Shown: piece by piece, positions 8,339-17,035 of the stretch
Numbering within the stretch: the first letter of the stretch is position 1
Layout: the number at the start of each line of letters is the position of its first letter
Assembly: GCA_030431485.1 (NCBI GenBank)
Contig: JAUIIR010000037.1
Location: 1 to 39,538, forward strand
Length of the DNA: 39,538 nucleotides
Reading direction: 5' to 3'
DNA from: Alphaproteobacteria bacterium
GTDB taxonomy: Bacteria > Pseudomonadota > Alphaproteobacteria > Rhodobacterales > Rhodobacteraceae
Program-made: the position numbers and the translations under genes
The notes under the pieces: model-generated
Database searches by the model: none
Told to the model about the DNA's origin: nothing
Seen by the model: only the letters and a program-made list of their open reading frames with translations

Positions 8339-9217
8339 CTAAACAGATGTCTCGGACTGCGATCGCAAAGCGCTGACCATGCGTGCATTCTCCACGGCAA
8401 TGGCGCTTTGATCGGCAAAGTTTCGGGCAAGCTGTACCGTCTGGTCATCGAAGGGACGTAGGGTCTGGCGATAAATCGTGAACGCTCCGATCAATCGCGC
8501 ACCAGCCAGCATTGGGATCGCAATAAACGACCGCGCGCCGCCCAATACAGCAGTTGCTTGGCGCAGGGGATCATTCTGTCGGTAAATCGATTCGGCGCGC
8601 ACATCAGGGATGTTCACAACCTCATGCGAGCGTTCCATGCGACCAATACCTGTCTTGGGGCTGGGTTTATAGCTGCCGCGCTCCTCCCACCAATCGAGAA
8701 AGGCCTGGGGTATTCCTCGTGAGTAACTGACCTCAAAACCTTTTTCCGGGTCATAGGACTGAAGCATACCGAATTCCGCATCGCACAGTTCCAGCGCATA
8801 CCCCAGCAATTCTTCAATCACCTCGTCGATGCGGCCTTCAGACCGGCTGATAATCCGCAGCACCTCGCCAAGGACACGCTCGCGGTTAAGCGCTTCTTCC
8901 AGACTGAGCGCCAGTTCGGAAATGATCGCAGCCTGATCCGTCTCGTCCCGCGTCGGCGTGTCATCCCCCGCCAGAGCCTTGAAAAGCTCAACCTTTGAAG
9001 ACACTTCGAGCTTTCGGTAGATCGTCGCCAAATGTGTCCGGACGGTCGACGGCGCAATCCCAATCGCTTCGGCTATTCCGTGATATGTGCCGCCATCGGC
9101 ATAGGCCCGGGCGATTTCGGCCTCACGCGCACTCAATATATCTAGGTTCACGTCGGCCCTCTGAACTGGTCCTGCACCTGAGTCTGCACATAGCGTCGTG
9201 CAGCACTCATACTGCAT
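8339..9217 (-). CDS. LuxR-type HTH regulator with C-terminal GAF domain
   Basis: 292 aa from ATG 9217. A LuxR/NarL helix-turn-helix is at the N-terminus (LDILSAREAEIARAYADGGT, then PSTVRTHLATIYRKLEVSS), followed by a linker helix and a GAF sensor (about residues 125-285, with VVNIPDVR and FIAIPMLAG). In most LuxR proteins the HTH is C-terminal, so the order is reversed. A GTG at 9151 (22 codons in) has AGAGGG upstream and would begin directly at the HTH, whereas the ATG has no ribosome site. The true start may be 9151. It is divergent from the MFS gene, its likely target. The ligand of the GAF domain is unknown. Confidence 0.88.
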   Translation of the reverse strand: MQYECCTTLCADSGAGPVQRADVNLDILSAREAEIARAYADGGTYHGIAEAIGIAPSTVRTHLATIYRKLEVSSKVELFKALAGDDTPTRDETDQAAIISELALSLEEALNRERVLGEVLRIISRSEGRIDEVIEELLGYALELCDAEFGMLQSYDPEKGFEVSYSRGIPQAFLDWWEERGSYKPSPKTGIGRMERSHEVVNIPDVRAESIYRQNDPLRQATAVLGGARSFIAIPMLAGARLIGAFTIYRQTLRPFDDQTVQLARNFADQSAIAVENARMVSALRSQSETSV

Positions 9218-9224
9218 ATGCAGT
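9211..9224. promoter_or_regulatory. 14-bp palindrome, candidate operator between the LuxR/GAF and MFS genes
   Basis: A perfect palindrome (half ACTGCAT) lies in the intergenic region. It covers the possible ATG start of the regulator. A related TGCTGCA / TGCAGCA pair lies about 20-40 bp further toward the MFS gene. It would be in the regulator's promoter if translation starts at GTG 9151. Binding is inferred only. Confidence 0.45.
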
Positions 9225-9341
9225 ACACACTATCCGGCATCTGCTGCAAACAAAATGCAGCATGCGACCGATACTGACTCACATGCGGCCTCGCTAACCT
9301 AAAGAGAATCGGAGCCAACTATTTTCCGCGGGGTACACCAA

Positions 9342-10559
9342 ATGGCATTCTCGATGATCGCGAACAGATGGCGGATTCTGGCGCTTCTTTTCCTCGTCCG
9401 GACCGTGATGGCGATCCAGTTCCAGATGGTCGCTGCCCTTTCTCCGGCAATCGAGGCCGAGTTTACGGTAAATCTCATTGATGTTGGCGTTCTGATCGGA
9501 CTGTATTTCGCACCTGGCATCTTCATAGCCGCACCGGGAGGCGCTCTGGGGCGATTCTTCGGAGAACCCCGTGTCGTTCTTGCGGGGCTTGTTCTTATGC
9601 TGGCGGGGGGCGCACTTATGGCGTTCTCGCCTGATTGGAGCGCCCAGTTGACAGGACGTGTGATAGCCGGGATAGGCGGCGTCTTCATCAACGTTCTGCT
9701 GACCAAGATGGTCGCCGATTGGTTCGTCGGTAAGGAAATCAGCTTTGCAATGGCCATTTTCATGACTTCATGGCCCGTTGGAATCGCGTTGGCTCTGGTT
9801 GTTCTTCCGATTGTTCTGGCCTCAAGCAGCCTGACATTTGCAATGACCGCAGTGGTTATGTTGATCGCCGCCGGGTTTGTCGCATTCCTGATGATCTACC
9901 GCGCGCCAACCACCGCTTCATCGGTTCCGGTCGAAGAACTATCTGATTTTACGCTCCGTGGACCAATGCTGTCTTCGGTGCTGGTCGCGGGGGCAATTTG
10001 GGGACTTTACAATGCCGCTCTCGCAATCGTCTTCAGTTTCGGCCCCCAGCTGCTCGTCAGCCGCGGTCTGGCACCGACTGAAGCAGGCTCCGTAACGTCG
10101 GTTGTTTTGTGGTGCCTTGCGATTTTTGCGCCCTTGGCTGGAATCGTCGCAGACAAGACGAAAATGCGGTTGGAGTTCATCGCAGTTGGGAATCTGGGTT
10201 TTGCCTGGTTCGTCATGCACGCGTCCTATGCGTCTCACTCGATAGCAACAGTTGTCGCCATCGGCTTGTTTGCCGGTTTGGGTATGGGGTCCATGGCCAG
10301 CTTGCCCTCTCTCGTCCTTGCACCTGCGGTGCGCGCCTTTGGGATGGGTCTGTTCTTCACGATCTACTATATGTGCATTGCCGCGGGACCCGTTCTGGCT
10401 GGCTGGGTCTCGCAACACTTCAGCTTGGCGTCCACATTCCAGGTGGCCGCAGGGCTGTTGGTCTTCACCGTTTGCCTCGTCCCCGTTTTCAATCGGTTTG
10501 CGAACCAGACGCGGAGAGAGGCAAACGTCAGGCCCGGATCAATCGCCGGCAGGGCCTGA
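9342..10559 (+). CDS. MFS transporter
   Basis: 405 aa with twelve predicted hydrophobic segments, the expected number for a major facilitator permease. The early part (WRILALLFLVRTVMAIQFQM), the loop GRFFGEPRVVLAG after segment 2 and the gap with DKTKMRLEF after segment 8 fit the MFS plan, near the CynX/NimT-like group. Substrate is not inferable. It is divergent from the LuxR/GAF regulator, with a palindromic site in the shared 124 bp, and is probably regulated by it. A GC-rich hairpin overlapping the stop (10548-10570) may help end the transcript. Confidence 0.88.
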   Translation: MAFSMIANRWRILALLFLVRTVMAIQFQMVAALSPAIEAEFTVNLIDVGVLIGLYFAPGIFIAAPGGALGRFFGEPRVVLAGLVLMLAGGALMAFSPDWSAQLTGRVIAGIGGVFINVLLTKMVADWFVGKEISFAMAIFMTSWPVGIALALVVLPIVLASSSLTFAMTAVVMLIAAGFVAFLMIYRAPTTASSVPVEELSDFTLRGPMLSSVLVAGAIWGLYNAALAIVFSFGPQLLVSRGLAPTEAGSVTSVVLWCLAIFAPLAGIVADKTKMRLEFIAVGNLGFAWFVMHASYASHSIATVVAIGLFAGLGMGSMASLPSLVLAPAVRAFGMGLFFTIYYMCIAAGPVLAGWVSQHFSLASTFQVAAGLLVFTVCLVPVFNRFANQTRREANVRPGSIAGRA

Positions 10560-10648
10560 GGCGCCCTGCCCTTCGACGCCGTCCCAGAATACTGCACGAC
10601 TCTCGAACGCCCATTGACCGGCTTTGCCCCATCCCCTAGGGCAGCACT

Positions 10649-11024
10649 GCGCGGAGGGCCGGATGGCTGCCCCTTTCAGGGGAGGAAAGTCCGGACTCCC
10701 TGAAGCAGCGGTGCCGGGTAACGCCCGGGCGGGGCAACCCGACGGAAAGCGCCACAGAGAACAGACCGCCCCGGTTTCGGCCGGGGTAAGGGTGAAACGG
10801 TGGGGTAAGAGCCCACCGGGGGGTTGGCAACAGTCCCCGCATGGCAAGCCCCACCGGGAGCAATGCCGAATAGGGGGATCGCGCCGCGCGTCGGCAGGGT
10901 CGCTTCAGCCCAGATCCCCGGGTTGGCAGCACGAGGCCGGTGGCGACATCGGTCCCAGAGGAATGGTCATCTATGGGTGAGGCAACTCACCCGGGACAGA
11001 ATCCGGCTTACAGGCTCTCCGCGC
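10649..11024 (+). ncRNA. rnpB: RNase P RNA (rnpB), bacterial type A
   Basis: Conserved elements are in order: the 5' GCGCGGAG strand of P1, then GGGCCGGATGGCTGCC, GAGGAAAGTCCGGACTCC (CR-I region), ACAGAGAACAGACCGCC, GGTAAGGGTGAAACGGTG, GTAAGAGCCCACC (P10-P12 region), AGAGGAATGGTCATC and finally GGGACAGAATCCGGCTTACAG (CR-V) before CTCCGCGC, which closes P1. The molecule is about 376 nt. It is the catalytic RNA that matures tRNA 5' ends with RnpA. A T-run at 11026-11031 directly follows P1, so P1 may double as part of the terminator. Small ORFs overlapping it are not genes. Confidence 0.97.
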
Positions 11025-11065
11025 GTTTTTTCGGCTGAATTGACAAAGAAGCCACGCAAGAAGGG

Positions 11066-11093
11066 TTGACTCACCCGTGCGCGCGGGTAGAAG
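11066..11093 (+). promoter_or_regulatory. Possible sigma-70 promoter of rpmG
   Basis: TTGACT and TAGAAG are separated by 16 bp, about 55 bp before the rpmG start, in the gap between rnpB and rpmG. The -10 hexamer is poor, so this is tentative. Confidence 0.3.
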
Positions 11094-11148
11094 GCAGCCT
11101 TCATACTGGAATTCACGGGCAGTCCTTGCCCGATGCAGGAGACGACCC

Positions 11149-11316
11149 ATGGCGAAGCCGACCACAATCAAAATCCGCCTGAACTCGACTGCGGGAACGG
11201 GTCATTTCTATGTGACCAAGAAAAACGCGCGGACGATGACAGAAAAGATGTCCGTGCGGAAGTACGACCCCGTCGCGCGCAAGCACGTCGAGTACAAAGA
11301 AGGCAAAATCAAGTAA
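11149..11316 (+). CDS. rpmG: 50S ribosomal protein L33
   Basis: 55 aa, full family length. The sequence [18 protein letters not shown], then [11 protein letters not shown] and [14 protein letters not shown] are diagnostic for bacterial L33. The zinc-binding cysteines are absent, so it is the cysteine-free C- form common in proteobacteria. AGGAG lies 9 nt before the ATG; upstream in-frame starts are not supported. It sits alone between rnpB and its terminator, a common alphaproteobacterial arrangement. Confidence 0.98.
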   Translation: MAKPTTIKIRLNSTAGTGHFYVTKKNARTMTEKMSVRKYDPVARKHVEYKEGKIK

Positions 11317-11344
11317 GCCTTCCCTTCATACGGACAGTGAAGAC

Positions 11345-11378
11345 AAACCGCGTCGGATAGCCCCGGCGCGGTTTTTTT
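11345..11378 (+). terminator. Rho-independent terminator of rpmG
   Basis: An 11-bp stem with one G-T wobble (AACCGCGTCGG with CCGGCGCGGTT, 6-nt loop) is followed by seven T residues, 29 nt beyond the rpmG stop. Confidence 0.93.
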
Positions 11379-11451
11379 CGAGCCATGCTTGCCCCAGACA
11401 GCTTGAGTAGAGCCGGCGTGACGGGCGGCGCACTTTTTACAATCAGCACAA

Positions 11452-12321
11452 TCAGCAGCTTTCTCTCGCGATGCGTTCAACAAATGCCCTGATTTCCTGC
11501 ATCGCTTCTTCCGGTTTGTCCGCAACAACGCCATGGCCGCAATCCGCAAAACGTTGATACGTCAATTGGGTCTCAGGTATGCGGGCTGCGATAGCGTCTG
11601 AGAACGCCGGAGGCGTGATCGGATCTTGGTCCCCGACCATGAGCAGAACCGGGCAAGTAATCCGGTGCAGATCATCGCGGAAATCCATTTGCCCTTGTTC
11701 GGCGTTCGGTCCGTTAAAGTGTAGCGCCGTTTCATTGCGCCAAAGGATACGGGACAACCAATCCGATGATGCGGATTGACAGCGCTGATAGAGCGGGACG
11801 CAGCGATCTCGGTAGAGGGACCTGCCCTCTTCTGTCGGGTTTTCCCAATAATCCCGCGCGATCTTGCCGATCTCACTGCCTCCAAGACGTTCAAATGCCT
11901 GGAATACTTCCTGAAAATCAACCTTTGCTGCGGTTGAAATAAGCACAAGTCCGGCAGCATGACCGGGATGTCGGGTGGCGTAGGCCAATGACACGAAGCC
12001 ACCGAAGGATGTTCCGATGATGATTGGGCGCTCAATTCCCAGAGTATCGCAAAGACCACGCAAATCGTCGGCCCATCGCGCCAGGTTCCACTCTTTTGGA
12101 TCATCACCTGAACTCCGCCCATTGCCTCGGTGATCGTAGAAAACCACCTGAGCGATATCTGTCAGCTGACTGAAAAAAGGCTTTGCGACCGTATGATCCG
12201 CACCGGGACCTCCGTGCACCATAACCACGGTCGGTTTTTCGCGCATGGTTGGTCCGTCGGGAGCCAGCCCTTCGCCATCGACGTCAAAATAGACCCGGGC
12301 TCCGTTGACGAACGTGTACAT
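11452..12321 (-). CDS. Alpha/beta hydrolase, proline iminopeptidase-like
   Basis: 289 aa from ATG 12321, which has GCGGAG upstream; an in-frame start at 12399 lacks support. Motifs are VMVHGGPGADH (oxyanion HGGPG, typical of prolyl aminopeptidases), FYDHRGNGRS, the nucleophile elbow GTSFGG, the acid in VGDQDPITPP and the catalytic His in ADCGHGVV. A cap domain lies between the elbow and the acid. HGGPG together with DHRGNGRS places it in the peptidase S33 or proline iminopeptidase-like group, although many such proteins are general esterases. It is divergent from the acetyltransferase at 12551. Confidence 0.87.
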   Translation of the reverse strand: MYTFVNGARVYFDVDGEGLAPDGPTMREKPTVVMVHGGPGADHTVAKPFFSQLTDIAQVVFYDHRGNGRSSGDDPKEWNLARWADDLRGLCDTLGIERPIIIGTSFGGFVSLAYATRHPGHAAGLVLISTAAKVDFQEVFQAFERLGGSEIGKIARDYWENPTEEGRSLYRDRCVPLYQRCQSASSDWLSRILWRNETALHFNGPNAEQGQMDFRDDLHRITCPVLLMVGDQDPITPPAFSDAIAARIPETQLTYQRFADCGHGVVADKPEEAMQEIRAFVERIARESC

Positions 12322-12550
12322 GGTTGTCTCCGCTTCCCTGTAGCAAAGCACATTGCCGCTGTTTGAACCACCACGGAATGCAGACTTCAGCGCGACCACT
12401 GACTTCGCAGATCGCTACGTCCGCATATTTAGACGCCGCTGGATCCGGGATTTTCGACCTACGGTACATCAGACCAGATCAGGTTACCGAAAAAGATTGC
12501 GCCGGAGTCGAGGTTCTGAAACGCTGATCAGGCAAGACGCGGAGCATGCA

Positions 12551-13078
12551 ATGGATCGAATAGAGATCGAGCTGTGTCAAAGCCTTCCTCCCAGGGAGGC
12601 TCTGAACGGCATCCTCAAACAATACTACGACCTCATTGTCCGACGTATGCGCGAAATGGGGTTTGAGATTGATCAGGCGGCGCCCGAAAGCGCGCTCGCC
12701 GAATTCTGGGCACATTCCGATGATTATTTGCCACCCAATGGCTGCCTTGTTATTGCGCGAAACAGCTCTGGCGACATTGTCGGCTGTGGCATGATGAAAC
12801 GTCTCACCCCGGAAACCGGCGAATTGAAACGTGTTTTTGTCAAGGACACAGCACGCGGAACAGGCACTGGCCGTGCTTTGATCGAAGCCCGCGAAAAGGT
12901 TGCGCGGGACATGGGTTTGAAACGGCTCGTTGCAGACACGCTGACCCCGAATGTCGAAATGCGCAGCCTATATCCCAAACTTGGCTTTGTAGAGCTGGAC
13001 GCACCGATTGAGACGACGACCTACCTCGAGCAACCGATGCTCCGCCCGCATTTGCATTTCTTTACAAAAGACCTCTGA
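12551..13078 (+). CDS. GNAT-family N-acetyltransferase
   Basis: 175 aa. The central part shows the GNAT core: beta strand GCLVIARNSSGDIVGCGMMK, then LKRVFVKDTARGTGTGRALI with the acetyl-CoA loop RGTGTGRAL, and YPKLGFVEL near the end. The start at 12551 is chosen because GCGGAG lies upstream and the fold begins there; the frame is open back to 12353 but without domain content. The acceptor substrate is unknown. It is divergent from the hydrolase at its left and convergent with the quinone oxidoreductase at its right. Confidence 0.88.
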   Translation: MDRIEIELCQSLPPREALNGILKQYYDLIVRRMREMGFEIDQAAPESALAEFWAHSDDYLPPNGCLVIARNSSGDIVGCGMMKRLTPETGELKRVFVKDTARGTGTGRALIEAREKVARDMGLKRLVADTLTPNVEMRSLYPKLGFVELDAPIETTTYLEQPMLRPHLHFFTKDL

Positions 13079-13105
13079 ACTGCCCTTACGCTCCCGACTG
13101 TGCGA

Positions 13106-14080
13106 TCAGATCTCCAAAACCGTCGATCCGGTTGTCTGGCGCGCTTCAAGCGCTTCGTGGGCTTTTGCCACATCCTTCAGGGCAAAGCGCTGACCAATTG
13201 TGATCACCACATCACCCGACAGCACCTTCTGTCCAAGATGCTCTGCCATCGCCTGACAGGTCTCATGGTCCGCAATATGGGTGAACAACGTCGGACGCGT
13301 GATCTTGAGCGATCCCATTTTTCCCAGACGGCCAATATCAAAAGGCGGGACTGTGCCGGACGCGTTCCCGAAAGAGATCATCATGCCCAGCGGCTTCAGC
13401 GATGCCAATGAGCCTTCAAACGTGTCCTTGCCGACCGCGTCCATCACCACGTCCACGCCTTTGCCCCCCGTCAGGTCTTTCACCTGAGCGACCCAATCGC
13501 CATTGCGATAGTTGATGCAGTGAGTGGCCCCGTGATCAAGCGCCAGCTTGCACTTGTCGTCAGTGCCGGCAGTGCCGATCAGCGTGATCCCTTCCGACCG
13601 CGCCCACTGACATGCAAGAAGCCCGACACCACCTGCAGCGGCGTGGAAAAGAACGGTATCTCCGGCCTTCAAAGGTGTTGTCCGGTGGAAAAGGTATTCC
13701 ACCGTCAGCCCTTTGAGCATCATTGCAGCACCTTCCTCGAACGAGATGCCATCTGGCAGCGGACACACCTGCGCGGCGGGCATCACACGCGCCTCCGAAT
13801 AGGCACCGGGCGGGTTTGCGGCATAGGCCGCGCGGTCGCCAACCTTGAGATGCGTCACCCCTTCGCCCACCGCCTCGATCACGCCGGCCGCCTCCATACC
13901 CATCGCATGCGGCAATTCCATAGGATACAGACCGGTGCGCTGGTAAACATCGATAAAATTCAGACCAACGGCCTTATGCGCAATCCGCACTTCGCCTTCG
14001 CCCGGTTCGCCAACGTCAAGATCGACCAGTTTGAACTGCTCCGGTCCACCATGTGCCTCTATGATCGCTGTAAGATTCAT
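13106..14080 (-). CDS. NADPH:quinone oxidoreductase (QOR)
   Basis: 324 aa from ATG 14080 (AGGA upstream); the frame is open for 56 further codons that do not match the family. Domains are GroES-like (AVGLNFIDVYQRTGLYP, GMEAAGVIEAVG) and Rossmann (FHAAAGGVGLLACQWA, the NADPH-binding AAGGVG near residue 150; then DVVMDAVG). The motif NFIDVYQRTGLYP is typical of zeta-crystallin/QorA proteins, which reduce quinones by one electron. No zinc ligands are present. It is close to guaD (14212) on the same strand, with 131 bp between. Confidence 0.92.
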   Translation of the reverse strand: MNLTAIIEAHGGPEQFKLVDLDVGEPGEGEVRIAHKAVGLNFIDVYQRTGLYPMELPHAMGMEAAGVIEAVGEGVTHLKVGDRAAYAANPPGAYSEARVMPAAQVCPLPDGISFEEGAAMMLKGLTVEYLFHRTTPLKAGDTVLFHAAAGGVGLLACQWARSEGITLIGTAGTDDKCKLALDHGATHCINYRNGDWVAQVKDLTGGKGVDVVMDAVGKDTFEGSLASLKPLGMMISFGNASGTVPPFDIGRLGKMGSLKITRPTLFTHIADHETCQAMAEHLGQKVLSGDVVITIGQRFALKDVAKAHEALEARQTTGSTVLEI

Positions 14081-14211
14081 TGTCCTACGTCCCCTTTTTG
14101 CGCCAGCATGAAACCAAACTTCCGGGCATGTCCATGATCCGCACACCCTGTGCGGCAGATATAGGCGGAGGGATCGCAGCGGCGAGAGTAGCCTGTGCTT
14201 TGCTTGCAGGT

Positions 14212-15510
14212 TCAGGCAGCCGAGCCGCGGCGCTCGCCCATCACCCAAACACCTGACACCGCCCGGTCATCCCCCATCATGATCGTTGGGAAGACCTCCT
14301 CCCAGATATCACCTGCGACAGCGCTGCGTTGGGCAATGGCAGGTGTTGATCCAAGGTCGAGCGTTATGAAATCTGCTTCCCTCCCCGGTGCCAGCGTCCC
14401 CACCCGATCCGCGATGCGCAGTGCATGCGCCGACCCTTCGGTTGCCAGCCAGAGCAAAGCCGACGGATGCAACGCCACGCCGCGCAATTGCGCCACCTCG
14501 TAGGCCGCCGCCATTGTGCGCAGCATAGAAAACGACGATCCCCCGCCGGTATCCGTGGCAAGCCCCACACGCTGGCCCTCGGTCACCAGTCCCGCCATGT
14601 CAAACAGCCCCGATCCGATAAAAGTGTTCGACGTGGGGCAATGCACCAGAGCCGCGCCCACCTCGCGCAGCCGGTCGCGTTCGCGCGGTTCCAGATGGAT
14701 TGCGTGGCCATAAAGGCCATTGCCCCCAAGCAACCCGTGCGCCTCGTAGGTGTCCAGATAATCCCGCGCCTCTGGATAGAGGCCGCGCACCCAGGCGATC
14801 TCGTCGGTCTGCTCGCTCAGATGGGTCTGCATCAGACAATCGGGGTTCTCGGCCCAAAGCGCGCCAAGGGCCGAGAGTTGTTCCGGCGTCGAGGTCGGCG
14901 AAAATCGCGGTGTGATCACATAAGAGGCCCTGCCTTGCCCATGCCAGCGCTCCAGCAAGACTTTGCTGTGGTCATAGGCGGACTGAGCGCTGTCCTGCAG
15001 CCCTTCGGGCGCGTTGCGATCCATGCAGGTCTTGCCACCCAGAACCCGCATCCCGCGTGCGGCGGCCGCGGAGAAATAGGCGTCAACGCTTTCAGGGTGG
15101 ATTGTGCAATAGCTGCACATGGTCGTGGTGCCGTGCGACAACGCCAGATCAAGATAGCGCCCGGCAATATCTGCCGCGTAGTCAGGATCGCCGAACTTTG
15201 TTTCTTCCGGAAAGGTATACGTGTTCAACCAGTCGATCAGCCGCTTTCCCCAGCTCGCGATCATGGCGGTCTGCGGATAGTGCACGTGGGCATCTATAAA
15301 TCCCGGCAGGATCAATGACGCCCCATGATCCTCAATGGCGGCGTGCGGGTAAGACCTGCGCAGGTCATCCGCCGTGCCGCGCGCTATGACATGCCCCCCC
15401 TGCACAGCGATGCCGCCGCGCGCATCATGCTGCGCGGCCTCGGGTCCCTCGATCATGGGGTTGGCGGTGAACCAGAGGGTCTGACCGAGATGAAGCGTAA
15501 TGTCTGTCAT
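14212..15510 (-). CDS. guaD: Guanine deaminase
   Basis: 432 aa. The amidohydrolase motif GFIDAHVHYPQ (His75 and His77) carries the guanine deaminase-specific VHYPQ. Further ligands lie in LMQTHLSEQ, GHAIHL and GLATDTGGGSS, and HCPTSNTFIGSGLF is a family signature. The reaction is guanine to xanthine plus ammonia, a step of purine catabolism. There is no xanthine dehydrogenase in this window, although guaD is often near it. The start ATG 15510 gives the expected MTDI...GQTLWFT opening. Confidence 0.95.
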   Translation of the reverse strand: MTDITLHLGQTLWFTANPMIEGPEAAQHDARGGIAVQGGHVIARGTADDLRRSYPHAAIEDHGASLILPGFIDAHVHYPQTAMIASWGKRLIDWLNTYTFPEETKFGDPDYAADIAGRYLDLALSHGTTTMCSYCTIHPESVDAYFSAAAARGMRVLGGKTCMDRNAPEGLQDSAQSAYDHSKVLLERWHGQGRASYVITPRFSPTSTPEQLSALGALWAENPDCLMQTHLSEQTDEIAWVRGLYPEARDYLDTYEAHGLLGGNGLYGHAIHLEPRERDRLREVGAALVHCPTSNTFIGSGLFDMAGLVTEGQRVGLATDTGGGSSFSMLRTMAAAYEVAQLRGVALHPSALLWLATEGSAHALRIADRVGTLAPGREADFITLDLGSTPAIAQRSAVAGDIWEEVFPTIMMGDDRAVSGVWVMGERRGSAA

Positions 15511-15640
15511 AGAGGTGCTCTTTTTGACCTTTGCGGCGTGAACCTATCTGCTCTGTCTGAGTTGGTAAATTGCGCAACGGCTCTGTTCCATCCTGAGCCG
15601 ATTGCGTAAAGGTGGATGAGATCAGTCAGCGGGGGGCAGG

Positions 15641-17035
15641 ATGAGCGACGACCAAACCATCGAGGCACCCGAAGCCGAAGAGGCCGAAGACGCCTACAGC
15701 CTCGACCGCAAAGCGGTGGCGCAAATTCTTTTCGCCGTAGATCGCGAGGACCGCGACGAGCTGGTTGCGCTGATGGATCCGCTGCACCCGGCAGACATCG
15801 CCGACCTCTTGGAGCAGATCAACGCCTTCGACCGGATGCGACTGATCAAGCTCTACGACAAGGAATTTGACGGCGACATCCTGTCGGAACTCGACGAATC
15901 GATCCGCGAGGAAGTGATCGGCATTCTGTCGCCTCAGGTTCTTGCCGACGCGGTGCGTGATCTCGACAGCGATGATGTGGTCGACCTCCTCGAAGATCTT
16001 GACCAGCCACAGCAGGATGCGATCCTCGACGCGCTTGAAGACAGTGACCGTGTCGCAGTCCAGCAATCTCTGACCTATCCGGAATACTCCGCTGGCCGTT
16101 TGATGCAGCGCGAGGTGGTGATGGCACCCGAGCATTGGAATGTCGGCGAAGCCATTGATTACCTGCGCAATTCCGATGATCTGCCCGAGCAATTCTATCA
16201 CATCGTCCTGGTGGATCCACGTCTGCGTCCTGTGGGCAACGTCACTCTGGGCAAACTCATGGGGTCACGCCGCGAAGTGATGCTCAAATCGCTTGTGGAA
16301 GAGACCTTTCACGTGATCCCGGTCACGCAATACGAAGGTGATGTCGCCTATGCGTTCAACCAGTATCACCTGATCTCGGCACCAGTCGTCGATGAAAACG
16401 AACGGTTGGTGGGTGTCATCACCATCGACGACGCGATGGCCGTGCTGGATGAAGAACACGAGGAAGACGTGCTGCGTCTGGCTGGCGTGGACAGTGAAAG
16501 CTCGTTGTCCGACCGTGTGATCGAAACCACCAAGCGACGCTTCCCCTGGCTGTTCGTCAACCTCATCACTGCCATTCTCGCAAGCCTCGTGATCTCGCAA
16601 TTTGAAGACGCCATCGCCACCATCGTGGCCCTTGCGGTGCTTATGCCCATCGTGGCGTCGATGGGCGGCAATGCAGGCACGCAGTCTCTGACGGTCGCCG
16701 TGCGCGCCTTGGCAACGAAAGACCTGACCGGCTCGAACGTCTGGCGCGTGATCCGGCGCGAGGTGCTGGTTGGCCTGATCAATGGCTTGGCCTTTGCCGT
16801 CATCATGGGCGTTGTTGGACTGGTCTGGTTCGGCTCGCCTCAACTGGGCTATGTGATTGCCGCCGCAATGGTGATCAACCTCGTGGTAGCGGGGCTTGCA
16901 GGCACCGGCATTCCCATCGTGCTTGAAAAGCTTGGCATCGACCCTGCGCTTGCATCAGGTGCGTTCGTGACAACAGTGACCGATGTCGTCGGCTTCTTCG
17001 CCTTCCTTGGCCTTGCCGTGATGGTGCTGCTGTGA
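15641..17035 (+). CDS. mgtE: Magnesium transporter MgtE
   Basis: 464 aa. It has the acidic helical N domain with HPADIADLLEQI and PDLL-like repeats (residues 20-130), a tandem CBS pair (about 140-260), a connecting helix and a C-terminal block of five membrane segments containing the selectivity segment PIVASMGGNAGTQSLTV. MgtE is a homodimeric magnesium channel that closes when its cytosolic N and CBS domains bind magnesium. GGGGGCAGG precedes the ATG. Its stop overlaps the start of the next gene, so the two are translationally coupled. Confidence 0.96.
   Translation: MSDDQTIEAPEAEEAEDAYSLDRKAVAQILFAVDREDRDELVALMDPLHPADIADLLEQINAFDRMRLIKLYDKEFDGDILSELDESIREEVIGILSPQVLADAVRDLDSDDVVDLLEDLDQPQQDAILDALEDSDRVAVQQSLTYPEYSAGRLMQREVVMAPEHWNVGEAIDYLRNSDDLPEQFYHIVLVDPRLRPVGNVTLGKLMGSRREVMLKSLVEETFHVIPVTQYEGDVAYAFNQYHLISAPVVDENERLVGVITIDDAMAVLDEEHEEDVLRLAGVDSESSLSDRVIETTKRRFPWLFVNLITAILASLVISQFEDAIATIVALAVLMPIVASMGGNAGTQSLTVAVRALATKDLTGSNVWRVIRREVLVGLINGLAFAVIMGVVGLVWFGSPQLGYVIAAAMVINLVVAGLAGTGIPIVLEKLGIDPALASGAFVTTVTDVVGFFAFLGLAVMVLL

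Noticed and set aside
10624..10980. Several open frames across 10.5-11.1 kb
   Set aside because: The region is RNase P RNA, with conserved core elements and closing P1 stem; the frames are by-products of GC-rich RNA sequence.
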